In this document: positions 8,026-16,805 of the stretch, piece by piece | Layout of the letters: every line of letters starts with the position of its first letter | Numbering within the stretch: the first letter of the stretch is position 1 | Origin: Catellatospora tritici | Lineage (GTDB): Bacteria > Actinomycetota > Actinomycetes > Mycobacteriales > Micromonosporaceae | Assembly (NCBI RefSeq): GCF_019083965.1 | Contig: NZ_JAHRCY010000012.1 | Span: 124,001-188,000, forward strand | Direction: 5' to 3' | DNA length: 64,000 nt | The notes under the pieces: model-generated | What the model was told of the DNA's origin: nothing | The model's input: the letters and a program-made list of their open reading frames with translations, nothing else | Databases searched by the model: none | Program-made: the position numbers and the translations under genes

Positions 8026-8727
8026 GTGAAGATCATCCGTGCTGACCTCGCCCCGTCCGGTACGTTGCGTGCCTCCATCAACCTCGGCAATCCGGTGCTC
8101 GCCCAGGGCACCCCACAGGCGCCCAGCGGTGTCACCGTCGAGATCGCGAACCAGATCGGCGCCAGGCTCGGCGTGCCGGTGTCGTTCCTCTGTTTCGACG
8201 CGGCGCGCAAGTCGTTCGAGGCGATGCGGGCCGGTCAGGCCGACATCTGCTTCCTGGCAGTCGAGCCCGAGCGGGCCGCCGAGGTCGCGTTCACCGAGCC
8301 CTACGTCGCGATCGAAGGCGTCTACGCGGTGCCGCAGGACTCGCCGCTGCTGACCCTGGCCGACATCGACCGGGTCGGCGTGCGGATCGGCGTCAAGCAG
8401 GGGTCGGCGTATGACCTGTACCTGAGCCGTACGCTGCGGGCGGCGACGGTCGTACGGGGCGACGAGGGAGTCGACGTGTTCCGGGCGCAGGACCTGGAGG
8501 TGGCCGCGGGCATCCGGCAGCCGATGGAGTCGTTCACCGCGACCAACCCGGACGTGCGGCTGATCGACGGCCGGTTCATGCAGATCCTGCAGGCTGTCGG
8601 CACCAGCGTCAGCCGACGGCCCGAGACGGCGGCGTTCCTGCGTGAGGTAGTGGCAGACCTGAAGACCAGCGGCTTCGTGGCCGCGGCCCTACGGCGCTCG
8701 AACCAGTCCGAGGACCTCGTCGCGTGA
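8026..8727 (+). CDS. Periplasmic-binding-protein-like (family 3) protein lacking a signal peptide
   Basis: The 233-residue product has the solute-binding protein family 3 fold signature: a start like SGTLRASINLGNP, the central GQADICFLAVEPERAAEVAFTEPYV and a second lobe with IGVKQGSAYDLYL. These proteins normally bind amino acids outside the cell. Here the GTG start at 8026 leads straight into the domain with no secretion signal or lipobox, and no permease or ATPase gene is adjacent. It may be a cytoplasmic ligand-binding or enzymatic derivative. It is convergent with the next gene. Confidence 0.8.
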   Translation: MKIIRADLAPSGTLRASINLGNPVLAQGTPQAPSGVTVEIANQIGARLGVPVSFLCFDAARKSFEAMRAGQADICFLAVEPERAAEVAFTEPYVAIEGVYAVPQDSPLLTLADIDRVGVRIGVKQGSAYDLYLSRTLRAATVVRGDEGVDVFRAQDLEVAAGIRQPMESFTATNPDVRLIDGRFMQILQAVGTSVSRRPETAAFLREVVADLKTSGFVAAALRRSNQSEDLVA

Positions 8728-8770
8728 GATTCCCACCGGCGTGGCACCGGGGGTGCGGCGCCGCGCCGGA

Positions 8771-9238
8771 TCAGCGACGGCGGCCCGCCGCCAACGCGAC
8801 CAGGAACTGACCGCCGCCAGGATCGACACTGGCGCTGACGTCGAGTGCGGGAGCCAGCCGTGAGAAGCGGTCGACCAGCCAGTCGGCGACCTGCTGCGCG
8901 TCGGCCCGATCCGCGCACCGGGCGACGACCTCGCGGCCGCCCTTGCGGTCCAGTCGCTCGGCGACCGACGTCAGCGGCGCCGGGTCGAACACGATGAGAT
9001 CGGCCGGCCAGGGGATCACCGCGGTCACCGCGCCCTTGCGGGTGTTGCAGGCCCGGTGGGCCAGGCGCTCCCCGCCCGCATAGTCGCCCCCGCCCTTCTT
9101 CGCCGATTTCGGGTTCGCCGTCCTGCTGTCGACGCTCGGCCCCCGCGGGTCGTTCACCGAGACCGCGGGGTCGACGGGCTCGTCACACACCCAGCAGCGC
9201 CAGCCGTCCTGGTCGCCTACGTCTTCGAGCTGGCTCAT
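8771..9238 (-). CDS. Conserved HNH-like zinc-motif protein
   Basis: This 155-residue protein begins with a zinc-knuckle-like CWVCDEPVDP at about residue 15, followed by GGERLAHRACNTRKG near 60, which resembles the HNH endonuclease motif (C-x2-C ... H-R-x-C-N-x-x-K). The C-terminal 80 residues have no motif I recognise. It could be a nuclease or merely a zinc-binding protein. No partner gene is evident; it sits alone between convergent and divergent neighbours. Confidence 0.72.
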   Translation of the reverse strand: MSQLEDVGDQDGWRCWVCDEPVDPAVSVNDPRGPSVDSRTANPKSAKKGGGDYAGGERLAHRACNTRKGAVTAVIPWPADLIVFDPAPLTSVAERLDRKGGREVVARCADRADAQQVADWLVDRFSRLAPALDVSASVDPGGGQFLVALAAGRRR

Positions 9239-9373
9239 CGGGATGCCGATCGTCGGAAGGACACGGACAAGGACACGCTAGCGTGCCGGCCCGGTACGGG
9301 TACGCGGCGGCCGTCCGGCCGGGTCGGCCTCATGGTCGGCGTGACGCGGCGCCGGTCGTCACCGGTCGCGCGA

Positions 9374-10501
9374 TCAGGTCCTCAGCTCGACCCGATGCTC
9401 ACGCAGCAGGGCCAGCATCCGTTCGTGCGGCACCGCGTACTTCACCCGACCGCGGTATCCGACCGTGGTCGACGCCATGAACAGCGAGTTCAGCAGGGCT
9501 TCGGCCACCGCGTCCTGTACCGCCGCGAAGACCGGCTCCAGGTCGGACTCCGCCGCCGGGCCACCGGGCTCCGCCGTCGAGAACGCCAGCGCGTAGTCGC
9601 CGCTGCCACCGGCGAAGTCGGAACCGACCCGTCCCATCGCGAACACCGCCCGGCGAGCCACCCGCCCGAGCTGGCGGGCGTCGAACCGACCGTCGGTGGC
9701 CACCACGAGCACGCACGAGTTGCCCGGATGCTCCGGCTCGTACGCGGGCCGCGGCGCACCGGTCGGCACGCCGACCGCCGCCGGGGTCACGGGTACTCCC
9801 GCCACCCGCAGCACGCCCGAGAAGTTCGCCTGCGCCAGCACTCCGACGGTCACTGGACCAGTCGAGGTAGGAGCGACGCGCGAGGAGGTGCCGATGCCCG
9901 CCTTGAAGCCGAGCGCCGCCGTGCCCGTACCCGCCCCCACCGCACCTTCGGCGGGCAGGCCGGCGCGCGCCGAGTGCAGCGCGCCGAGCACGTGCTCGGC
10001 CCGGATCGGGCGGGCCCTGATGTCGGACAGGAAGCCGTCGTTGGTCTCGGCGACCAGCGGGTTCAGTGACTGGACCGCCTCGCGGCCGGGCTGGGTGAGC
10101 ATGTGGTCCAGCAGCGCGTCGGCGGCGCGGAACACCGACAGCGTGGCGGTCAGCACGACCGGCGTCTCGATCTCGCCCAGTTCGACCACCTGCGTGGACC
10201 CGACCAGCTTGCCGTAGCCGTTACCGACGTACAGCCCGGCGGGCAGGGATCGGCGGGAGGTCAACTGGTCGGCGACGATCGCGGTGACACCGGTGCGGAT
10301 GTCGTCGCCTTCGATCAGGGTCGTGTGGCCGACCCGGACCCCCGGCACGTCGGTGATGGCGCCGACCGGCCCCGTGGGCAGGTCACCGACGACGATGCCC
10401 AGGTCGCGCGTACGGCGGGGTTGCTGGCTGGCTGACACTCCCCCATCCTGCCCGGTCGTCGCGCGGGGCCGGGACCCGACACCTGAATGAACGTCATTCA
10501 T
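9374..10501 (-). CDS. P1-family peptidase / L-aminopeptidase (DmpA-like)
   Basis: This 375-residue protein resembles the DmpA/P1 group of self-cleaving N-terminal nucleophile aminopeptidases. The family start DVPGVRVGHTTL is present, and the self-cleavage region is the stretch HPGNSCVLVVATDGRF, where the serine after Asn would become the new N-terminus of the beta chain. No signal peptide is seen, so it is cytoplasmic. ATG 10501 falls inside an inverted repeat that looks like an operator, so GTG 10438, which removes 21 atypical residues, may be the real start. It is divergent from the M4 protease. Confidence 0.85.
   Translation of the reverse strand: MNDVHSGVGSRPRATTGQDGGVSASQQPRRTRDLGIVVGDLPTGPVGAITDVPGVRVGHTTLIEGDDIRTGVTAIVADQLTSRRSLPAGLYVGNGYGKLVGSTQVVELGEIETPVVLTATLSVFRAADALLDHMLTQPGREAVQSLNPLVAETNDGFLSDIRARPIRAEHVLGALHSARAGLPAEGAVGAGTGTAALGFKAGIGTSSRVAPTSTGPVTVGVLAQANFSGVLRVAGVPVTPAAVGVPTGAPRPAYEPEHPGNSCVLVVATDGRFDARQLGRVARRAVFAMGRVGSDFAGGSGDYALAFSTAEPGGPAAESDLEPVFAAVQDAVAEALLNSLFMASTTVGYRGRVKYAVPHERMLALLREHRVELRT
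10484..10500. promoter_or_regulatory. Inverted repeat, candidate operator of divergent peptidase genes
   Basis: TGAATGA-ACG-TCATTCA is a perfect 7-bp inverted repeat with a 3-bp centre, in an unusually AT-rich gap between the P1 peptidase and the secreted M4 protease. The geometry suits a TetR- or GntR-type dimer. No regulator gene is adjacent. Confidence 0.55.
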
Positions 10502-10586
10502 CTATATTTACAATCATCGCTTCCTTCGATAAACATGGGCCGCCATCGATTAATTCGTGGCAGTCGATGAGTTGGAGAGGAAGCAC

Positions 10587-12803
10587 GTGAGACGTATGCT
10601 CGCGGGCGCCGCAGGCGCCCTACTACTGGCCGCCCTGGTCACCCCGCTGTCAGCGGCCGCGTCCGTCGCGGCGCCCACCGGTGCCCCGACCCTGGCCGCC
10701 GCCAACGCCGCGCTGGCCCAGCACCGCGACGTGATCCATGGCAGCGACGCCGAGACGTACACCGTCGCGCGCACCATCGCCGACGCCGGCGGCGCCGGTC
10801 ACGTCCGCTACCAGCGCAGCTACCACGGCCTGCGGGTGTACGGCGGCGACCTGGTCGTGCACACCGCCCCGAACGGCGCCTTCGCGGGCGCCTCGACCGG
10901 CCTCACCGCCCCGCTGACCCTCGGCGTCCTGCCGAAGGTGACCACTGCCGCCGCGCAGGCCGCTGCCGCCAAGGCGTTCACCGGCCGGGTCACCTCCGTC
11001 GGCGGCAGCGAGCTGTTCGTGGATGCCAGCGCCCCGGCCGCGCCGCGGCTGGCATGGGAGACCGTCGTGCGCGGGTGGGCGCCGGACGGGCTGACCCCAT
11101 CGGTGCTGCACGTCATGACCGACGCGCTGACCGGCATCGTGCGCGGCAGTTTCGACGAGGTCGAGACCGTGCTCGGCACCGGCTACTCGATGTACTCCGG
11201 AACGGTCTCCATCGACACCACGCTGACCTCGTCGTCGCCGGTGACGTACTCGATGATCGACCCGTCGCACGGCAACAACCGGGTGTGCAGCATGGGCAAC
11301 AGCACCGGCGCCTGCACGACGATGACCGACGCCGACAACATCTGGGGCAACGGCACACCGAGCAACACCCAGACCGCCGGGGTCGACGCCTACTTCGGCG
11401 CCGCCAAGACCTACGACTACTTCAAGAACGTGCACAGCCGCTGCGGCATCCTGGGCGCCTGCGCCGGGGTCACCTCGCGGGTGCACTACGCCAGCAACTA
11501 CGTCAACGCGTTCTGGGACGGCACCCAGATGACGTACGGCGACGGGTCCGGCAACATCCGGCCGCTGACCGCACTGGACGTGGCGGGCCACGAGATGAGC
11601 CACGGCGTGACCGAGGCGCTGGCCGGGCTGATCTACTCCGGCGAGTCCGGCGGCCTCAACGAGGCCACCAGCGACATCTTCGGCAACATGGTCGAGTTCT
11701 ACGCGGGCGTGGCCGCCGACCCGGGCGACTACCTCGTCGGTGAGAAGATCGACATCTTCGGCACCGGGGCGCCGCTGCGCTACATGTACAACCCGCCGCT
11801 GGACGGTTCCTCGTACGGCTGCTGGTTCTCCGGCATCGGCAGCTCCGATCCGCACTACTCCTCCGGCGTGGCCAACCACTTCTACTTCGACCTGGCCGAG
11901 GGCACCGGCGCCACGGCGTACGGCACCAGCCCGATCTGCGGATCGGCCGCCCCGGTGACCGGCATCGGCCGGGCCAAGGCGGAGAAGATCTGGTACCGGG
12001 CGCTGGACGTCCACTTCGTCGCCAGCGAGACGTACGCGCAGGCCCGGACGCACACCCTGAGCGCCGCCGCCGACCTCTACGGCCTCTGCTCGACCGAGTA
12101 CAAGGCCGTGCACCTGGCCTGGGCGGCGGTCAACGTGGTCGGCACCGACCCGTGCGCCGGGCCGACCCCGGGCAGCCTGGTCTGGCTGCGCGCCGACGCG
12201 GGCGTCACCAGCAGCGGCGGCCTGGTCAGCAACTGGACCGACCAGAGCGGCACCGGCCACCACGCCAGCATGACCGTCGCCGCGCGCCAGCCCAGCCTGG
12301 CCAGCGGCGTCGTCAACGGCAAGCCGGTGATCCGCTTCGGCGGCAGCCAGTCGCTGAGTCTGGTGACGATCAACCCGTCGGCGTTCACCGTGTTCGTGGT
12401 GGGCAAGAACTCCAAGACCACCGAGTCGTACAGCATGATCCTCGGGCCGGGCGGCAACAACGCCAACAACCAGCTGCGCTGGGAGAACGGCACGCAGGCG
12501 CTGGTGTACGGGTCCAACGGCATCCCGGCGACCACCAGCACGATCGGCAACACCCGGGTCTTCCACGACCTGGTGATCCGGTATGACGGCGCCACGCTCA
12601 AGGTCTACCGCGACGGGACGCTATACACCTCGACGCCGGTCGCGGCGAGCGGCGGGTGGTCGATCAACCAGATCGGCGCCTACTACTCGTCGGCCTACAT
12701 GCAGGGCGACCTTGCCGAGCTGCTGGTCTACTCCAGCGCCCTCAGCGACACCGATCGCGTCTCCACCCAGAACTACCTGAAGTCCAAGTACGCCCTGCCG
12801 TAA
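10587..12803 (+). CDS. Secreted M4 (thermolysin-type) metalloprotease with C-terminal lectin-like domain
   Basis: This 738-residue exported pre-proprotease starts at GTG 10587, behind AGAGGAAG. The order is: signal peptide; FTP/PepSY-type propeptide to about residue 210; M4 catalytic domain with the zinc motif HEMSH (about residue 334) and the third-ligand motif GGLNEATSD (about 355); and a C-terminal LamG/concanavalin-like domain from about 535 (LVWLRADAGV...NWTDQSGTGHHA...YSSALS). The extra domain probably binds a polymer or surface. A strong terminator follows directly, so the gene is monocistronic. Confidence 0.93.
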   Translation: MRRMLAGAAGALLLAALVTPLSAAASVAAPTGAPTLAAANAALAQHRDVIHGSDAETYTVARTIADAGGAGHVRYQRSYHGLRVYGGDLVVHTAPNGAFAGASTGLTAPLTLGVLPKVTTAAAQAAAAKAFTGRVTSVGGSELFVDASAPAAPRLAWETVVRGWAPDGLTPSVLHVMTDALTGIVRGSFDEVETVLGTGYSMYSGTVSIDTTLTSSSPVTYSMIDPSHGNNRVCSMGNSTGACTTMTDADNIWGNGTPSNTQTAGVDAYFGAAKTYDYFKNVHSRCGILGACAGVTSRVHYASNYVNAFWDGTQMTYGDGSGNIRPLTALDVAGHEMSHGVTEALAGLIYSGESGGLNEATSDIFGNMVEFYAGVAADPGDYLVGEKIDIFGTGAPLRYMYNPPLDGSSYGCWFSGIGSSDPHYSSGVANHFYFDLAEGTGATAYGTSPICGSAAPVTGIGRAKAEKIWYRALDVHFVASETYAQARTHTLSAAADLYGLCSTEYKAVHLAWAAVNVVGTDPCAGPTPGSLVWLRADAGVTSSGGLVSNWTDQSGTGHHASMTVAARQPSLASGVVNGKPVIRFGGSQSLSLVTINPSAFTVFVVGKNSKTTESYSMILGPGGNNANNQLRWENGTQALVYGSNGIPATTSTIGNTRVFHDLVIRYDGATLKVYRDGTLYTSTPVAASGGWSINQIGAYYSSAYMQGDLAELLVYSSALSDTDRVSTQNYLKSKYALP

Positions 12804-12812
12804 GCGGCCGAC

Positions 12813-12840
12813 GGTCCGGGCGCCGACCGGCGCCCGGACC
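12813..12840 (+). terminator. Terminator after M4 protease gene
   Basis: A perfect 12-bp stem (GGTCCGGGCGCC) with a GACC loop begins nine bases after the protease stop codon. No T-run follows, as is usual in actinomycetes. Confidence 0.75.
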
Positions 12841-12952
12841 ACGCCCACCCGCTCGGCGCGCGGCGAAGACCGAGTTCAGTCCGGTTCGGCGTCCGAGTGG
12901 CAGTCGCGAATCCGTCATGGCACGACAGCGACCGCGAACCTACCGTCAGGGC

Positions 12953-13423
12953 ATGCGCCCTCTGCCCTCCGCGATCCTCTGCGCCGGACTCGTCGCCGCG
13001 ACCGTAGCGGCCATCGCCACCCCGGCCGCCGCCATGCCCGCCGGTGACCTCACCATCCACCGGGCCGGGACCTGCGAGTGGTACCAGGACTCCGCCGCCA
13101 ACCTCTGGATCGCGCCCGTGCTGGCCGCGAACTGGACCGGCACCACGTTTCCGAGCAACGCGTTCAACATGCGCTCCAACTACGGCAAGCGCACGGCGGG
13201 CGGTCCGGTCACCTCGGCGGCGCCGTTCCGCTGGGCGATCGGCGGCGAGCCCACCGCGGGCAACTCGTTCCTTGGTCACACGGTGCTGCTGACGGCCACC
13301 ATCGACCCGATCAACACCGTGTACGAGCTGGACGAGTCCAACAACACCACGGTCATCACCGTCCCGGTCCCGGCCACTCCGCCGCCGGCCAGTGGCACCG
13401 TGGTCACCATCCCCTGTTTCTGA
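12953..13423 (+). CDS. Secreted CARDB-like protein
   Basis: From ATG 12953 (preceded by CAGGGC) the product has 156 residues with a clean signal peptide ending ATPAAAMPAG. The mature part resembles a single CARDB/immunoglobulin-like adhesion module, ending in the typical VYELDESNNTTVITVPV strand. A cysteine near the start and one at the C-terminus (IPCF) could form a disulfide. An in-frame ATG at 12917 would add 12 basic residues. The function is unknown; extracellular binding is inferred. It is flanked by terminators. Confidence 0.75.
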   Translation: MRPLPSAILCAGLVAATVAAIATPAAAMPAGDLTIHRAGTCEWYQDSAANLWIAPVLAANWTGTTFPSNAFNMRSNYGKRTAGGPVTSAAPFRWAIGGEPTAGNSFLGHTVLLTATIDPINTVYELDESNNTTVITVPVPATPPPASGTVVTIPCF

Positions 13424-13437
13424 CCCGCCGCTGTTCC

Positions 13438-13472
13438 GGGGCCGCCGTGCGCTGTCACGAGCCGGCGGCCCC
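13438..13472 (+). terminator. Terminator after CARDB-like gene
   Basis: A 10-bp perfect stem (GGGGCCGCCG) with a 15-base loop lies 14 bases after the stop codon. Confidence 0.6.
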
Positions 13473-13651
13473 GCGCCCGTCCCACCACCGCACTCGACCC
13501 ACCCACCGCGCCTCGCCCGTCGGCCGGGCGGCGAGCAGGTCGTTCCCACCGCCACCGCCGATGGCCGCATCAGCTCGAGTCCAACCCGGACCATGAAGGG
13601 GGCCGACCGCGCCGCTCGCGGGTAGGCTCGGCGACGGGGAGGGCAGCTACG

Positions 13652-16528
13652 GTGAGCGGCATTGTCCAGCCGCCCGGGGTGGGCGCGAGGCTGCGGGAGC
13701 TACGCCGCGGAGCGGGTGTGACGCAGCAGGAGCTGGCCGCGCGAAGCGGCCTGAGCCTGCGGGCGATCCGGGACCTGGAGAACGGCCGGGTCGCGGCGCC
13801 ACGCCCGGTGACCGTACGGCGGCTGGCCGAGGCGCTGGGCCTGACCGCCGCCGAACGGCAGGCGTTGGCCCCGCCCGCGCCCGCCGGACCGGTGCAGGTG
13901 GGGATCCTCGGTCCACTGCGCGCCTGCCAGGGTGACAGCACCGTCGAGCTGGGACCGTCCCTGCACCGTACGACGTTGGCGCTGCTCGCCCTCAGCGCCG
14001 GTGAGCCCGTCCCCGCCGACGACATCGCCGCGGCGCACTGGCCCGACGACCGCCCCCGGAGCGCGATCCGGCAGATCCGGGCCGCGGTAGCCACCCTGGG
14101 CCGCCTGCTCGTCGGGTCGCGCATCACCGCGGCGGCCGCCGGGTTCGCGCTGGCCGTCGGGCAGCGGCTGGACGCCACCCGCTTCGACACGCTCGTCCGC
14201 CAGGCCGAGCGGCAGCCGCCGCAGGCGGCCGCGGCCACGTTGAGTGCGGCCCTGAACCTGTGGCGGGGGCCGGTCCTCGCGGGCAGCGCGCTACGCGACC
14301 ACCCGGCCGCCGCGGCGCTGAACCGGCGTCGGGTCTCGGCCGCGCTCGCGCTGGCGATGCTGGACGCCGGGGCCGCCACCGAGCCGCTGCGGGCACTGGC
14401 CGCCGACGAACCCCGGCACGAGCAGGTGCACACCGCGCTGATGACGGCCCTGACCGAAACCGGCGACCGGTCGGGTGCGCTGCTGGCGTACGCGGAGATC
14501 ACCGGCCGGTTGGCCGACGAGTGGGACGTCGAACCCGGGGAGGAGCTGCAGGCGGCGTACGCCCGGGTGCTCGGACACGCCCCCGCCGCGGCGTTCGGGG
14601 TGCTGCCGGCGCAGCTGCCCGCCCCGGTCACCGGCTTCGTCGGCCGCGAAGACCTGCTCAAGCGTCTCGACGAGGACGAGGGCCTGTCGCTCGTGGTCGG
14701 CAGCGCCGGGGTGGGCAAGAGCAGCCTCGTGGTCCACTGGGCCCAGCGCGAGCGCGGGTCCTTTCCCGATGGCCAGCTCTTCGCCGACCTGCGCGGGTAC
14801 ACCCCGGACGCGGCCGCGGTGCCCGCCGAGACGGTGCTGCGCGGCTTCCTCGACGCGCTGGGGGTGGCGCCGGAGCGTGTCCCGGCCCGGGTGGAGGCAC
14901 TGTCCGGGCTCCTGCGCAGCCTGCTCGCCGATCGGCGGATGCTGATCGTGCTGGACAACGCCTACGACGCCGCGCAGGTGCTGCCGCTGCTGCCGGGCGG
15001 GACGGGCAACCGGACCGTCGTCACCAGCCGCGACCAGTTGATCGACCTGACCGCGGCGACCGGGGTCGCCCCGATCACCGTCGGGCTGCTCGCCCCGGCC
15101 GAGGCGCGCGACCTGCTCGCGCGCCGGCTCGGGGCCGAGCGGGTGGGCGAAGACCCGGCCGCGGCCGACCAGATCGCGGCCAATTGCGCCCGGCTGCCGC
15201 TGGCGATCAGCGTCGTGGCCGCTCGCGCGGCCGGACGGCCGGAGGTTCCGCTGCGGATGGTGGCCGAGGAGCTGCACGCGGGTGGGCACGAGTTCGGGGC
15301 GGTGCGGGCGGCGTTCGACTGGTCGTACGCGCGGCTGGACGGCGACGCCCGCCGCCTGCTGCGGCTGTCCGCCGCGCACCCCGGCCCCGACTTCACCGTC
15401 GCCGGGGCGGCCGCGCTGACCGGCTGGCCCGCCGCGCGGACGCGGGCCGTGATCGAGGAGCTGGTCCACGCGCACCAGGTCAGCGAGCTGACGCCGGGCC
15501 GTTTCGGGCTGCACGACCTGCTGCGGGCGTACGCGCGGCAGCTGCTGCCCGCCGAGGAGGGCCAGGCGGCGACGCTGCGCGTGCTCGACGCGTACGAGGC
15601 GACGGCGCATCGGGCGGCGATGCTGGTGGAGCCGCACCGCGAGCCCATCGGCGCCGACGGCGGCGGCCCGCCCACGACCGACCTGTCCGACGCCGACACG
15701 GCGATGGCGTGGCTGGCCGCCGAGCACGCGACGCTGGTCGCCGCGGTGGCCCAGGCCGAGGCGCTGGGCCGGGATCGGCAGGCCTGGCATCTGGCCTGGT
15801 CACTGCTGGACTACCTGGACCATCAGGGCCACTGGACGGACTGGATCGCGGTGGAGGAGATCGCCCTGCGCGCCGCCGTGCGCGCGGACGACCGCCGCGG
15901 CGAGGCCTACGCCCACCGCCTCCTCGGACGCGGCTACGCGCAACTGGAGCGGTACGCCGAAGCCGGTGACCACTACCGGGCCGCCGCGCGGCGCTACGCC
16001 GACCTCGGTGACGCGGTCGGGCAGGCGCATACGCTGATGAGCCTGTCCTGGATGGCGGAGATGCACGGCGACCACGAGCGGGCGCTGAGGCAGCGCCAGA
16101 CCGCGCTCGCGCTGTACCGGCGCTGCGGGCACCGGATCGGCGAGGCGCGGACCCTCAACGCGGTGGGTTGGGCCCACCTCAACCTGGGCGACTACGCACA
16201 GGCGTTCACCCTGTGCCGACAGGCGCTGGCCCTCAACGAACAGGTCGACGACGGGTACGGCCGGGCCGCGATCTGGGACAGCCTGGGGGTGGCGCACCAC
16301 CGCCTCGGCGAGCCCACCGAGGCCGTGCGCTGCCTGCGCCGGTCGCTGGAGGTGTTCCGTTCCGCCGGGGACCGGTTCAACGAGGCCGACGTGCTGCTTC
16401 ACCTCGGCGACGCGTACGCCTCGGCCGGTCGTGGCGCGGCGGCCCGCGCTGCCTGGCGATCGGCGTGGGAGATCCTCGACCAGCTCGGCCATCCGCGCGC
16501 GGACGAGGCGAGCAGCCGCCTGAACTGA
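13652..16528 (+). CDS. Large XRE-BTAD-NB-ARC-TPR transcriptional regulator (AfsR/SARP-like)
   Basis: This 958-residue multidomain regulator starts at GTG 13652 behind GGGAGGGCAG. The order is: XRE helix-turn-helix (about 10-65, GVTQQELAARSGLSLRAIRDLENG); a winged-helix/BTAD-like bacterial transcriptional activator region (about 80-310, ending DVEPGEELQAAYARVLG); an NB-ARC ATPase with P-loop GSAGVGKSS (about 348) and the LIVLDN and TSR motifs; then TPR repeats to the end (FNEADVLLHLGDAYASAG). Classical AfsR begins with an OmpR-type DNA-binding domain; here an XRE domain precedes the BTAD module. NTP-controlled oligomerisation is inferred. No biosynthetic cluster is adjacent, so the target is unknown. 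Confidence 0.88.
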   Translation: MSGIVQPPGVGARLRELRRGAGVTQQELAARSGLSLRAIRDLENGRVAAPRPVTVRRLAEALGLTAAERQALAPPAPAGPVQVGILGPLRACQGDSTVELGPSLHRTTLALLALSAGEPVPADDIAAAHWPDDRPRSAIRQIRAAVATLGRLLVGSRITAAAAGFALAVGQRLDATRFDTLVRQAERQPPQAAAATLSAALNLWRGPVLAGSALRDHPAAAALNRRRVSAALALAMLDAGAATEPLRALAADEPRHEQVHTALMTALTETGDRSGALLAYAEITGRLADEWDVEPGEELQAAYARVLGHAPAAAFGVLPAQLPAPVTGFVGREDLLKRLDEDEGLSLVVGSAGVGKSSLVVHWAQRERGSFPDGQLFADLRGYTPDAAAVPAETVLRGFLDALGVAPERVPARVEALSGLLRSLLADRRMLIVLDNAYDAAQVLPLLPGGTGNRTVVTSRDQLIDLTAATGVAPITVGLLAPAEARDLLARRLGAERVGEDPAAADQIAANCARLPLAISVVAARAAGRPEVPLRMVAEELHAGGHEFGAVRAAFDWSYARLDGDARRLLRLSAAHPGPDFTVAGAAALTGWPAARTRAVIEELVHAHQVSELTPGRFGLHDLLRAYARQLLPAEEGQAATLRVLDAYEATAHRAAMLVEPHREPIGADGGGPPTTDLSDADTAMAWLAAEHATLVAAVAQAEALGRDRQAWHLAWSLLDYLDHQGHWTDWIAVEEIALRAAVRADDRRGEAYAHRLLGRGYAQLERYAEAGDHYRAAARRYADLGDAVGQAHTLMSLSWMAEMHGDHERALRQRQTALALYRRCGHRIGEARTLNAVGWAHLNLGDYAQAFTLCRQALALNEQVDDGYGRAAIWDSLGVAHHRLGEPTEAVRCLRRSLEVFRSAGDRFNEADVLLHLGDAYASAGRGAAARAAWRSAWEILDQLGHPRADEASSRLN

Positions 16529-16687
16529 CCGGCAGATCGCTGCCGGGCTGCGCGTACGCGGCCGGACCGGCAGTCCGGAGCGGCAGTTTTATCCATTCAA
16601 GCGTTTCTATCAATCTCTCGTTGCCACCCCCGGTCACCCGTGGCACCGTCGGAACCATCGCCCACTGATCCAGGCGTCGTCGCGTCC

Positions 16688-16719
16688 GGGCCGGGTTTCC
16701 TACGGGGGAGGCCCGGCCC
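16688..16719 (+). terminator. Terminator-like hairpin downstream of SARP/NB-ARC regulator
   Basis: An 8-bp GC stem (GGGCCGGG/CCCGGCCC) with a 16-base loop stands between the large regulator gene and the DoxX gene. Confidence 0.5.
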
Positions 16720-16750
16720 GACCGTGTGGCGGGGCTCTCAGATCTAGTCG

Positions 16751-16796
16751 TTGACAAGATGTGCGGGTGAGCGCAATCTTGGCAGTGACAAGATTG
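16751..16796. promoter_or_regulatory. DoxX promoter with overlapping operator
   Basis: A -35 box TTGACA (16751-16756) is followed 17 bases later by a -10-like CAATCT. The perfect inverted repeat CAATCTTG-N7-CAAGATTG (16774-16796) overlaps the -10 region, and the 9-mer TGACAAGAT occurs both in the -35 region and in the right arm. This looks like repression by a MarR/HxlR- or TetR-type protein. Confidence 0.6.
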
Positions 16797-16805
16797 GAGA
16801 AAGTG

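Noticed and set aside
13652..16528. Evidence of a natural-product gene cluster around the AfsR-like regulator
   Set aside because: No PKS, NRPS, terpene or lanthipeptide genes lie within 30 kb on either side in this window.
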